DNA of 9,143 nt. It comes from Acidimicrobiales bacterium. GTDB lineage: Bacteria > Actinomycetota > Acidimicrobiia > Acidimicrobiales > CADCSY01. This document shows, piece by piece, positions 1 to 6,155 of the stretch. A program made the position numbers and the translations under genes. The first letter of the stretch is position 1; each line of letters starts with the position of its first letter. Under the pieces are notes generated by a model that saw nothing but the letters and a program-made list of their open reading frames with translations, was not told where the DNA came from and did not search any database. The DNA lies in contig JAUJLZ010000063.1 in assembly GCA_030447125.1 (NCBI GenBank), forward strand, positions 1-9,143, read 5' to 3'.

Positions 1-219
1 GACCGGCGGCGGGAGGAGGTGTTCACCGTGGTGGTGAACCACGAGGGGCAGCACTCGATCTGGCCGGCGAGTCGCCCGCTGCCGGCGGGCTGGACCGAGA
101 CCGGCGTGCGCGGCGACCGGGAGGAGTGCGTGGCCCACATCGAGCGAACCTGGACCGACCTGCGCCCGCTCAGCCTTCGTCGCCGGATGGAGGCCGGCAC
201 CCCAGAAGTGCCGTCGTGA
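1..219 (+). CDS. MbtH-like NRPS accessory protein, 5' end outside the window
   Basis: MbtH-like proteins bind adenylation domains of NRPSs and are often needed for their folding or activity; they are small cytoplasmic proteins of about 60-75 residues. The family signature is clear: NHEGQHSIWP, then PAGW, a Cys in REEC, and WTDLRPLSLR near the end, with all the conserved Trp residues present. The frame is open from base 1 and codes for Asp-Arg-Arg-Arg-Glu-Glu ahead of Val-Phe-Thr-Val. Family members normally begin with a few residues ending in Asn-Pro-Phe-Asp/Glu, so the true start is most likely upstream of the window. The GTG at 19 is tempting because GGAGGAGG precedes it, but those bases are coding. 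The partner is probably the A domain encoded at 3924-5717 or one outside the window. Stop is TGA at 217-219. Confidence 0.9.
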   Translation, partial: DRRREEVFTVVVNHEGQHSIWPASRPLPAGWTETGVRGDREECVAHIERTWTDLRPLSLRRRMEAGTPEVPS

Positions 220-234
220 CGAAACAACCTGGGC

Positions 235-1257
235 GTGGCTGCTGAGCCCGTCGCCGAGGTCGAGCGCCTGCTGGGCGAGGCGCTGGCCCGACGTGGGGTC
301 CATGGGGACGACGCCGACTTCGTGGTGACCGACCTCCTCTCCGCCCAGCTCGAGGGCAAGGCCACCCACGGCGTGGCCAAGATCCTCCTCATCGACGCGG
401 TTCTGCGGGAGCGCCAGGGCGAACCCGTCGTCCGGCGGCGGCGGGGCGGGATGGCGTTGGTCGACGGGCGCCGCCAGATCGGACAGCTGGCGGGGCGGTT
501 CTGCGCCGAGCTGGCCATCGAGCTGTGCGCCGAGGCGGGGACGGGCCTGGTGGCGCTGACCAACGCCGCACGCTTCGGTCGCCTCGCGCCCTACGGCCGC
601 CTGATCGCCGACCAGGGCCTGGTCGCCTTCGTCACCAACAACGCCGGTCCGCCGGTGGTGGCGCCGTTCGGATCGATCGATCCCGTCCTCGGCACCAACC
701 CCGTCTGTTTTGCCTTCCCCGGGCGCCAAGCCAGCGTGGTGATCGATCTCAGCACCGCCGAGCGGGTCTGGGGCGAGGTCCGGGGGGCGGTGCTCGAGGC
801 CCGTCCCCTGCCCCCGGGGGCGTTCCTCGACGCCGACGGGCGCCCCACTGGCGATGCCGCCTCGGCGGCGTCGGTGCTGGCCTTCGGCGGCCACAAAGGC
901 TCCGCCCTGTGCCTGGCACTGGAGTTGTTGGTGGGGGTCCTGACCGGGGCCAAGATGGGCCTCGAGGTCGGCGGCGAGTACGACCTCGGAGCGGTGTTCC
1001 TCGCCGTCGACCCCGGCGCCCTGGTGCCGGGAGGTGACCCCGCGGCCGCAGCTGAGCACCTGGTCGACTCGGTCAGGGCCAGCCGGCCGGCACCGGGCCA
1101 CGACGCCGTCCTCGCCCCCGGTGATGGAGCAGTGGCCCGGCGGGAAGCGGCCCTGGCCGCGGGAGTGGTCGAGGTCGACCCGGTGACCATGGCACGTCTG
1201 CGGCGCATGGCCGTCTCCGACGAGGGCGGCCTCGAACCGTCGGACCGGCTCAACTGA
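235..1257 (+). CDS. Ldh_2-family (malate/L-lactate dehydrogenase-like) NAD(P)H-dependent oxidoreductase
   Basis: The 340-residue length and layout match the Ldh_2 family (YlbC/AllD/DpkA-like), which reduces 2-keto acids to 2-hydroxy acids or cyclic imines to amino acids such as pipecolate. Visible family motifs are THG (44-46, family SHG), LGTNP (152-156), the VVIDLSTAERVWGEVR stretch (168-183), DADGRPT (199-205), GGHKG (218-222, family GGYKG) and GVLTGA. Two conserved active-site positions differ. The family Asn-Ser-Asn/His-His-Phe-Gly motif reads NAARFG (110-115), so the usual catalytic His is Arg113, and the family Arg after SHG is Lys49. An in-frame TGA at 217 limits the start; GTG 235 is the first usual start and has no good ribosome site. 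A GTG at 216 overlapping the mbtH stop is in another frame and stops after nine codons. The gene follows mbtH by 15 bp, so co-transcription and a role in making an NRPS building block are likely. Confidence 0.85.
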   Translation: MAAEPVAEVERLLGEALARRGVHGDDADFVVTDLLSAQLEGKATHGVAKILLIDAVLRERQGEPVVRRRRGGMALVDGRRQIGQLAGRFCAELAIELCAEAGTGLVALTNAARFGRLAPYGRLIADQGLVAFVTNNAGPPVVAPFGSIDPVLGTNPVCFAFPGRQASVVIDLSTAERVWGEVRGAVLEARPLPPGAFLDADGRPTGDAASAASVLAFGGHKGSALCLALELLVGVLTGAKMGLEVGGEYDLGAVFLAVDPGALVPGGDPAAAAEHLVDSVRASRPAPGHDAVLAPGDGAVARREAALAAGVVEVDPVTMARLRRMAVSDEGGLEPSDRLN

Positions 1258-1293
1258 GATCGCCGGTAGGCGGCCCTGGCGACCGACCCCCGC

Positions 1294-2514
1294 TCAACCC
1301 GAGGCCGGGACCACCTGCCGGCGGCCCGGCTCGTGGCAGAGCTCCGCCACCTTGTCCATGGCCGTGCGTACTACTTCCGGCTCACGGGCCAGGGCGATGC
1401 GGACGAAGTGATCGTGGCCGGGCTGGAGCGTGCCAGAGGGCGCCAGCGGGTGGAAGAAGTCGCTGGCGCTGATGACCCCGATTCCCTTCTCGGCCAGGAG
1501 GATGGTGGCGAAGACCGACGCCTTCAGGCCGGTGGGGGTGACGTCGAGGAGCAGCAGGCTGCCAGCGTCGGGGGAAGAGGCCACCAGGGGAAGGTCGAGG
1601 CAGGCCCGCCTCACCAGCTCCAGGTTGGTGGCGACGAGCGCCGAGAGGTGCTGGAACCAGCGGTTGCTGCCAGCCGCGTTGAGGATGGCCAGGAACAGCA
1701 ACTTCTGGCGCCTCGAGACGTCGAACTGCAGGACGTTCAGGCGCTCGCGCACGGACTCCCGCACGTTGGGGCTGCAGAACACCAACCCCAGCTTCTCGTG
1801 GTTCAGGCCGAAGGTCTTGCCCGTGTCCCAGAGCAGGATCCACTTGAGCCCGGGGGCGGCGAAATCGGCCAGGACCGGAATGTCGTTGCCCTGGGGATTG
1901 ACCAGGGCGAAGCACTGGTCGAGCACGAGGGTGACGTCGTGCTCCCGGGCCAGGGCCACGAGGGAGCTCATCTGCGCCCCGGTGACGACGTTGCCGCTCG
2001 GGTTGTCGGGGCTGGAGACCACGATGCAGCGGGTGTCGTGGCGCAGCGACGCCGCCAGCGCCTCGACGTCGAGGTCGAAGCCCGGCCCTGATGCCGCCAC
2101 GTAGATCGCCTCCACCCCGGCGTGCTCGCTGATCATGGCGCTCACCATGTCCACCGAGGGGGTGGTGGTGACGACCGAGCCTCCGTGGCCGACCTGGCTG
2201 ACGAGCACCCGGTCAAGAGCCACGCTGCCCGAGAAGGTGACGAACCCGTTGACGGCGTGGCCTTCGTCGATCCCCAAGCAGCGGCACGTCGCTTCGAGCA
2301 GTTCACCGTCGAGCGCGGCCTGCGCCGTCGCCGAGAGCTTCGACGGGACCGTGTAGGCCAGGTCGGCGTCGACGCCGGCGGCGAGGAGCTCTCGCAGCCA
2401 CGGCGGGAGCGCGATCTGGGGGTAGCCGAGGCCGAGGTCGATCTCGGCGGTCCGGGCGATGGCCAGGCCGTGGTCGGTGAGCTGGGACGCCAGCGGCCCG
2501 CCAGGGGCCGTCAC
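1294..2514 (-). CDS. Fold-type-I PLP enzyme, MppP/RohP/Ind4-like (arginine oxidase/hydroxylase group) or aminotransferase
   Basis: A 406-residue class I/II aminotransferase fold. The PLP lysine is Lys233 in WDTGKTFGLNHEKLG. SSPDNPSGN (167-175) is the usual NPxNPTG loop, Asp199 in VLDQCF should bind the pyridine nitrogen, and Arg372 in HFVRIAL should bind the substrate carboxylate. The DTGK motif, Lys241 where ordinary aminotransferases have a phosphate-binding Arg, and the SGSVALD and DHFVRIAL stretches resemble, from memory, the MppP/Ind4 enzymes of enduracididine and indolmycin biosynthesis. These use PLP and O2 to oxidise L-arginine to keto acids. The region aligning with MppP His29 reads LGLGYPQIAL, with Tyr31 in place of His. 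Start is GTG 2514, overlapping the C-domain stop by 4 bp (GTGA), so translation is probably coupled. A plain aminotransferase remains possible. The fold is certain, the subgroup moderately so. Confidence 0.85.
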   Translation of the reverse strand: MTAPGGPLASQLTDHGLAIARTAEIDLGLGYPQIALPPWLRELLAAGVDADLAYTVPSKLSATAQAALDGELLEATCRCLGIDEGHAVNGFVTFSGSVALDRVLVSQVGHGGSVVTTTPSVDMVSAMISEHAGVEAIYVAASGPGFDLDVEALAASLRHDTRCIVVSSPDNPSGNVVTGAQMSSLVALAREHDVTLVLDQCFALVNPQGNDIPVLADFAAPGLKWILLWDTGKTFGLNHEKLGLVFCSPNVRESVRERLNVLQFDVSRRQKLLFLAILNAAGSNRWFQHLSALVATNLELVRRACLDLPLVASSPDAGSLLLLDVTPTGLKASVFATILLAEKGIGVISASDFFHPLAPSGTLQPGHDHFVRIALAREPEVVRTAMDKVAELCHEPGRRQVVPASG

Positions 2515-3836
2515 CGACTAGGCCCACTGACGGGGAGCTCGGACAGCCTGAGCAGCAGGTTGGCCACGACGGCCGAGAAGACCGCCTCCAGGCCGCGGCA
2601 CAGTCGGGCCACCGTCGTGTCGTCGTAGAAGTCGGGCTTGTAGCTGAACCACCCCGAGAGCCCGTCGCCCTCGTCGAGGAAGGTGAGGCTCAGCGGGTGG
2701 AGCTGGCCCCGGAAGTACACCTCGTCAAGCCCGCTCCCACCCGCGTGTCGCACCACGGCCGAGCCCGGCGCCGGAACCCCGGTGGACACGTGGAAGTACA
2801 ACAACTCGACGGGCAGAGCCGCCGCCAGGCGGACGGGGTCGGCCGGCCCGGGGAAGTCGGGGAGCACGGCCTCTCGGATCCGCAGGAACGGGACGTCCTG
2901 ATGCTCGAAGAGGCCGAGCACGGCGTCACGGGTCCGTCCCACGATCGTCTCGAACGTGGGGTCGCCGGCCATCGAGGTGCGGATCCGGCCCACGCCGGCG
3001 AACATGCCGATGAGGCCGTCGACCTCTTGGTGGTGGCGGCCGCTCATGGTGGTACTGAGCACGATGTCGGTCAGGCCGCCGGCACGGCTGAACAGCGCCT
3101 GGGCAGCCGCCGCGCACACCACGAAGCTGCTGGCGTGGGTTCTGCGGGCCAGCTGGCGCACGGCTGCGGTGGTCGGGGAGGCCAGACTGAACACCTGGCG
3201 CTCGACTCGGCGGCTGCGGCCGGCGGGGACCCGGTCGAACGGGACGCAAGGGCCCGAAGGCATCCCCCGGAGCGTGTCGCGCCAGTAGTCGAGCTGTGCC
3301 GCCAACCTGTCCTCGGTCATCCAGCGCCGCTCCCACAAGGCGACGTCGGCGTACTGCACCGGCAGGGGAGCGAGCCGAGGGGCGTCGCCGCCGGCCAGGG
3401 CTCGATACGCCGCATCGAGCTCCTCCAAGAAGATGTAGGCCGAGGTCAGGTCACAGACCAGGTGGTCGAAGGTGACCACCAGCTCGCTGAGGTTGGCTGC
3501 GAGGTGGAACAGGCACGCCCGGAACAGTGGGGCGGTGGCCACGTCGAACGGTCGGGCGTCCTGCTCGGCGATGCGGCGCTGCAGCTCGGCTTCCCGGTGC
3601 TCGGCCGGCACCACCGTGAGGTCGGACACGGCCAAAGCAGTGGGGACAAAGGCGGCGATGACCTGGAGCATCTCCTTGGAGTCGGTGGAGAAGCAGGTGC
3701 GCAAGCTCTCGTGGCGCTCGACCAGGTAGGCCACGGCGTCCTCCAGGGCCTTCAGATCGACGGCCCCAGTGAAGCGGCGGTGGACGGTGAGGTTGTAGAG
3801 GCCTCGGACCGAAGCCCGGGCGCCGAGGGCGAGCAT
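2511..3836 (-). CDS. NRPS condensation domain, separated from the A-T protein by an in-frame TGA
   Basis: A C domain catalyses peptide-bond (or ester) formation between carrier-bound substrates. Motifs in order, numbered from ATG 3836: C2 RHESLRTCF (41-49), C3 FDHLVCDL (123-130), C4 YADVALWERRW (162-172), C5 around GLIGMFAGVGRIRT (274-287) and C6 EHQDVPF (311-317). C3 is unusual: canonical HHxxxDG reads DHLVCDL, keeping the catalytic second His (125) and Asp129 but losing the first His and the Gly. C5 lacks the usual Val-Asn-Thr. ATG 3836 has AGGAG just upstream but cuts away motif C1. The same frame continues up to 3923 and encodes PVSLAQEQML, a good C1, after a Pro-rich linker. No ATG, GTG or TTG lies in that extension, only a CTG at 3914. 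The protein is therefore probably the C-terminal part of an A-T-C synthetase. It overlaps the PLP-enzyme gene by 4 bp. Confidence 0.85.
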   Translation of the reverse strand: MLALGARASVRGLYNLTVHRRFTGAVDLKALEDAVAYLVERHESLRTCFSTDSKEMLQVIAAFVPTALAVSDLTVVPAEHREAELQRRIAEQDARPFDVATAPLFRACLFHLAANLSELVVTFDHLVCDLTSAYIFLEELDAAYRALAGGDAPRLAPLPVQYADVALWERRWMTEDRLAAQLDYWRDTLRGMPSGPCVPFDRVPAGRSRRVERQVFSLASPTTAAVRQLARRTHASSFVVCAAAAQALFSRAGGLTDIVLSTTMSGRHHQEVDGLIGMFAGVGRIRTSMAGDPTFETIVGRTRDAVLGLFEHQDVPFLRIREAVLPDFPGPADPVRLAAALPVELLYFHVSTGVPAPGSAVVRHAGGSGLDEVYFRGQLHPLSLTFLDEGDGLSGWFSYKPDFYDDTTVARLCRGLEAVFSAVVANLLLRLSELPVSGPSR

Positions 3837-3923
3837 CTGCTCCTGGGCCAGCGAGACGGGAACGGGCGCTCCCGGCCGGCGGTCCTGGGGGCCGAGCGTC
3901 GGGACGGGACTCAGGGGACCATC
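3837..3923 (-). other. In-frame T-C linker and C1 motif between the TGA and the first ATG of the C gene
   Basis: These 29 codons are open and in the frame of both flanking ORFs. They read Asp-Gly-Pro-Leu, a Pro/Arg/Gly-rich linker, then VPVSLAQEQ leading into MLALG. This matches the usual carrier-to-condensation linker followed by the C1 motif (SxAQxR(L/M)). Conservation of C1 shows the stretch was recently, or is still, translated. The only alternative start inside is CTG at 3914-3912, without a ribosome site. An ATG overlapping the area (GATGGTCCCCTGA) is in another frame and stops after three codons. Confidence 0.75.
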
Positions 3924-3926
3924 TCA
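3924..3926 (-). other. In-frame TGA splitting an A-T-C NRPS reading frame
   Basis: The A-T ORF (5717 to 3924) and the C ORF (to 2511) are in the same frame; 5717 minus 3836 is 1881, a multiple of three. The codons around the stop are Leu-Glu-Thr-TGA-Asp-Gly-Pro. The carrier domain ends exactly where carrier domains normally end (PTVAALAARLET) and the T-C linker continues behind the TGA. This may be a real fission, a nonsense mutation, or a sequence error. TGA is the genuine stop of other genes here, so genome-wide recoding is unlikely. Confidence 0.7.
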
Positions 3927-5717
3927 GGTTTCCAGGCGGGCGGCCAGGGCGGCCACCGTGGGCGCCTCGAAGATGGCCTGCAGAGGGATGGCCCAGCCCA
4001 AGGCGCTGCGCAGGCGAGCGATCACCTGGGTGGCCAGCAGGGAATGGCCGCCGAGGTCGAAGAAGTCGTCGTCGACCCCCACCTCGTCGACGCCGAGCAC
4101 CTGGGCCCACACGCAGGCCACCAAGCGCTCCGTCGGCGTTCGGGGGCGCGACCCCGATGGGGCCGGCGGAGACGGCGTGGCTGCCGGCGGCGGGAGGGCC
4201 TCGACGTCGACCTTCCCGTTGGCGGTCAGCGGGAAGGCCTCGAGGGCCACGAAGGCAACCGGCACCATGTAGTCGGGGAGTCGGGCGGCGAGGAACTGTC
4301 GTAGCTCCGCTGTCGCCGGCGTCGCTGTTCCCGCCGGGGTCAGGTAGGCGACCAGGTTCCGGTGGCCGGGCCTGTCCTCCCGCACGACGACCAGGGCCCG
4401 GGCCACCTGGGGGTGGAGGCGCAGGACGCTTTCGACCTCGTCTCGCTCGACCCGAAAGCCCCTGATCTTGACCTGGCGGTCCTGGCGCCCGACGAAGGAG
4501 ATGTTGCCGTCGGGTAGGCACCGAACGAGATCACCGGTGCGGTACAGGCGGCTTCCCGGCGCGGCGCTGAAGGGATCGGGGACGAAGCGCTGCGCGGTCA
4601 GCCCCGGGCGGTTGAGGTAACCCCGGGCCAGGCCCGGGCCACTCACGTGCAGCTCCCCGGCCCGGCCGGGCGCCACCGCCTCGCCGGCTTCGTCGAGGAT
4701 GTGGACGGTGGCGCCGGCGATGGGGCACCCGATGGGCGGGTCACCCTCGGCGTCGTCATCGACCGACGGCCAGGCGGCGGGCTCGTAGACGGTGGCCAGG
4801 TGGCTCACCTCGGCCGAGCCGAAGACGTTGATCCAGCCGGCGCGGGCCCCTCCCACCCGCGCCCACTGGCGCAGGGCGGAGGCCAGGGCGCGGTCGCCCC
4901 CGACGACGACCAGGCGGATGCTCGCGGGCACCGTTCGACCGGTGTTCTCCAGGTCCTGGGCCCACTCCTGCCAGTAGGCGGTGGGCAGGTTCAGCACCGA
5001 CACCTCCCGCCCGCCGAGCCAGTCGGCCCAGGCCGGGCCCAGGAGGGGGATGTCCTCGGGGCGCAGCACGACGGTCGCCCCCGCCGACCAGGTGGCGAAC
5101 AGCTCCTCCACGCTGACGCCGAAGCTGATGGAGCAGAACTGCAGCACCCGGTCCTCCGGGTTGAGCCCGTATCGCTGAGCAGCCACCAGGGTGTTGTGCA
5201 CCAGACCCCGGTGGCCAAGCATCACCCCCTTGGGCCGGCCGGTCGACCCGGAGGTGTAGAACAGGTAGGCGAGGTTGTCGGATGAGACCACCCGCGGCGG
5301 GGGCCCGGAGGGCTGGTGGGCGAGGTCGGCGCCGGCGGCGTCCAGGCATACCCGGTGGGCTGGCCCCGGGGGGAGCCGTCGGACCAGTTCTTGTTGGCTG
5401 ACCACGACGGGAGCAGCGGTGTCGGCGAGCATGAAGGCCAGGCGATCGAGCGGGTAGGAGGGATCGAGGGGGACGCAGGCCCCCCCGGCCTTGAGGATGC
5501 CCAGCGCGCCCACGGCCAGGTCGGGTGAACGCCGCACCAGGAGCCCGACGGGCACTTCGGCCCCGACCCCGCGGTCCCGGAGGTGGTGAGCCAGCCGGTT
5601 GGCCCGGGCCTCGAGCTCGCCGTAGGTGAGCGTGCCGCTGTTCGACTCGAGCGCCACCGCCTCAGGGGCCCGCCTGGCCTGCTCCTCGAACAGGTCGGCC
5701 ATGGTCCGCTCGCCCAC
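3924..5717 (-). CDS. NRPS adenylation-carrier (A-T) protein with a non-canonical substrate pocket
   Basis: An A domain activates a carboxylic acid as its adenylate and loads it on the neighbouring phosphopantetheinyl carrier. Motifs: A3 YTSGSTGRPKG (154-164), A4 SFGVSVEELF (198-207), A5 NVFGSAEVS (297-305), A7 YRTGDLV (392-398), A8 GRQDRQVKIRGFRVERDEVE (410-429), A10 NGK with Lys502, then a Pro-rich linker and the carrier motif DLGGHSL (554-560) with Ser559. The pocket, by alignment to GrsA, reads G-V-E-N-V-G-V-H-L-K. The position of Asp235, which holds the substrate alpha-amine, is Gly200, and the usual YGPTE is FGSAE. This argues against a normal alpha-amino acid; keto, hydroxy, aryl or beta-amino acids are candidates. 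Start GTG 5717 has AGGATGGGG upstream; ATG 5702 is an alternative. There is no C domain ahead of A, so it may be a loading module. The stop (TGA 3926-3924) is in frame with the C domain behind it. Confidence 0.9.
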   Translation of the reverse strand: MGERTMADLFEEQARRAPEAVALESNSGTLTYGELEARANRLAHHLRDRGVGAEVPVGLLVRRSPDLAVGALGILKAGGACVPLDPSYPLDRLAFMLADTAAPVVVSQQELVRRLPPGPAHRVCLDAAGADLAHQPSGPPPRVVSSDNLAYLFYTSGSTGRPKGVMLGHRGLVHNTLVAAQRYGLNPEDRVLQFCSISFGVSVEELFATWSAGATVVLRPEDIPLLGPAWADWLGGREVSVLNLPTAYWQEWAQDLENTGRTVPASIRLVVVGGDRALASALRQWARVGGARAGWINVFGSAEVSHLATVYEPAAWPSVDDDAEGDPPIGCPIAGATVHILDEAGEAVAPGRAGELHVSGPGLARGYLNRPGLTAQRFVPDPFSAAPGSRLYRTGDLVRCLPDGNISFVGRQDRQVKIRGFRVERDEVESVLRLHPQVARALVVVREDRPGHRNLVAYLTPAGTATPATAELRQFLAARLPDYMVPVAFVALEAFPLTANGKVDVEALPPPAATPSPPAPSGSRPRTPTERLVACVWAQVLGVDEVGVDDDFFDLGGHSLLATQVIARLRSALGWAIPLQAIFEAPTVAALAARLET

Positions 5718-5915
5718 TCGGCCCCATCCTACTTCGCCGGTTCGACGGAGAACTATGGTCGCTCTATGACAAGCGGCGTTCTTGCCCTACGTGTCGCCGA
5801 GCGGTAGTAGTACCCCACATGCCGCTCGGAGTGCTGCGCGCATGACGGAACCGACGGGGCGCCAGGTGGGCCCCCCTCCCCCGGCGAACCGTTTGTGGCG
5901 ACGCCGTCGCCGGCT
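5718..5915. other. Upstream region of the minus-strand NRPS arm; promoter expected, not defined
   Basis: The minus arm must be transcribed from here. The least GC-rich patch is 5751-5770 (ACTATGGTCGCTCTATGAC), a plausible promoter core. On the minus strand a GAAC is followed 16 nt later by CGAC, loosely like an ECF-sigma promoter, but the match is too weak to call. An 8-bp stem (CCGAGCGG at 5797-5804, CCGCTCGG at 5822-5829) with a 17-nt loop lies upstream of the A-T start. No intact gene is seen. Confidence 0.35.
5797..5829. repeat. Inverted repeat upstream of the A-T NRPS gene
   Basis: Perfect 8-bp arms, CCGAGCGG and CCGCTCGG, flank a 17-nt loop that contains TAGTAGTA. It lies about 80 bp upstream of GTG 5717. 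It could be a regulator site, an RNA hairpin, or the scar of a mobile element next to the gene fragments that follow. Confidence 0.4.
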
Positions 5916-6011
5916 ATGTCGGCGGGGACCGACGAGGTCATCAGGGCCGAGGGTCTGACCAAGGTCTACGCCGGAGGCCGCACGGCTGTCGACCACCTCG
6001 ACCTGTCGGTG
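5916..6011 (+). pseudogene. 5' remnant of an ABC transporter ATPase gene
   Basis: In frame from ATG 5916 the sequence encodes VIRAEGLTKVYAGGRTAVDH then LDLSV. This is the standard opening strand of ABC ATPases (family: IxxxxLTKxYxGG..AVDxLDLxV), which load and hydrolyse ATP for membrane transporters. The similarity ends at Val (6009-6011), just before the expected GE and Walker A (GPNGAGKTT), and runs into an unrelated fragment. No Walker A, signature or Walker B motif follows. The gene is therefore truncated by a rearrangement at about 6011. The open frame continues to 6299 only because the sequence is GC-rich; that part is not ABC-like. Confidence 0.65.
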
Positions 6012-6092
6012 CTTCGCTACACCATGGCCGTGCGCACCAACAACAGCGCCGTGGCCAGGGCCATCGCCGCCATCGACGCCGACGTTTGGGCG
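6012..6092 (+). mobile_element. Probable IS1380-type transposase fragment
   Basis: Directly behind the ABC remnant, in the same frame, comes RYTMAVRTNNSAVARAIAAI then DADVW. This resembles a stretch inside IS1380-family DDE transposases (roughly RFSxTxRxNxAVxxAIAAIxxxAW). Nothing typical of the rest of the transposase is present on either side, so it is a scrap of about 27 codons. The match is by recognition only and short, so the family call is moderate. Confidence 0.45.
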
Positions 6093-6099
6093 GGCCGGC

Positions 6100-6155
6100 G
6101 TGTCAGTGCGAAGCACCTCCACGATCTCGATCACGTCGAACTGCCTCCTTGCCAT
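6100..6155 (-). mobile_element. 5' remnant of an IS21-family istA transposase
   Basis: On the minus strand from ATG 6155 the codons read MARRQFDVIEIVEVLR and then lose similarity. IS21-family IstA proteins in actinobacteria typically open with MARRxFDVxxIVEIL followed by an HxxGRS segment, which is missing here. GAGAAGG lies 4 bp ahead of the ATG, an intact ribosome site. The break is near 6100-6107, where the opposite-strand IS1380-like scrap begins. The upstream end of the original element may lie near 6199, where the minus strand begins TGCACGTG, but no partner end is present, so this is not an intact element. Confidence 0.5.

Larger units (their letters stand above)
1..5717. other. Edge of an NRPS biosynthetic gene cluster
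   Basis: Five genes of nonribosomal peptide synthesis sit in two convergent arms meeting at 1257/1294: MbtH-like and Ldh_2 reductase on the plus strand, A-T NRPS, C domain and PLP enzyme on the minus strand. The spacing is tight (15 bp between the plus genes, a 4-bp GTGA overlap at 2511-2514). No thioesterase, transporter or regulator belonging to it is visible, and the MbtH gene is cut by the window start, so more of the cluster should lie to the left. The right border is sharp: beyond 5717 only gene fragments and unrelated secreted proteins are found. The product class is inferred; the gene families are read directly. Confidence 0.85.

Noticed and set aside
216..245. GTGA overlap at the mbtH stop as the start of the reductase gene
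   Set aside because: This GTG is in a different frame and meets a stop after nine codons; GTG 235 is the first usual start in the Ldh_2 frame. A one-base sequence error could change this.
1258..1293. Bidirectional terminator between the convergent genes
   Set aside because: Only a 5-bp stem (TCGCC/GGCGA) with a 13-nt loop is present, which is too weak to call.
2697..4304. Plus-strand open frame of 535 codons
   Set aside because: It is antisense to the C domain and the end of the A-T gene, where the minus strand shows ordered NRPS motifs; its product has no recognisable features.
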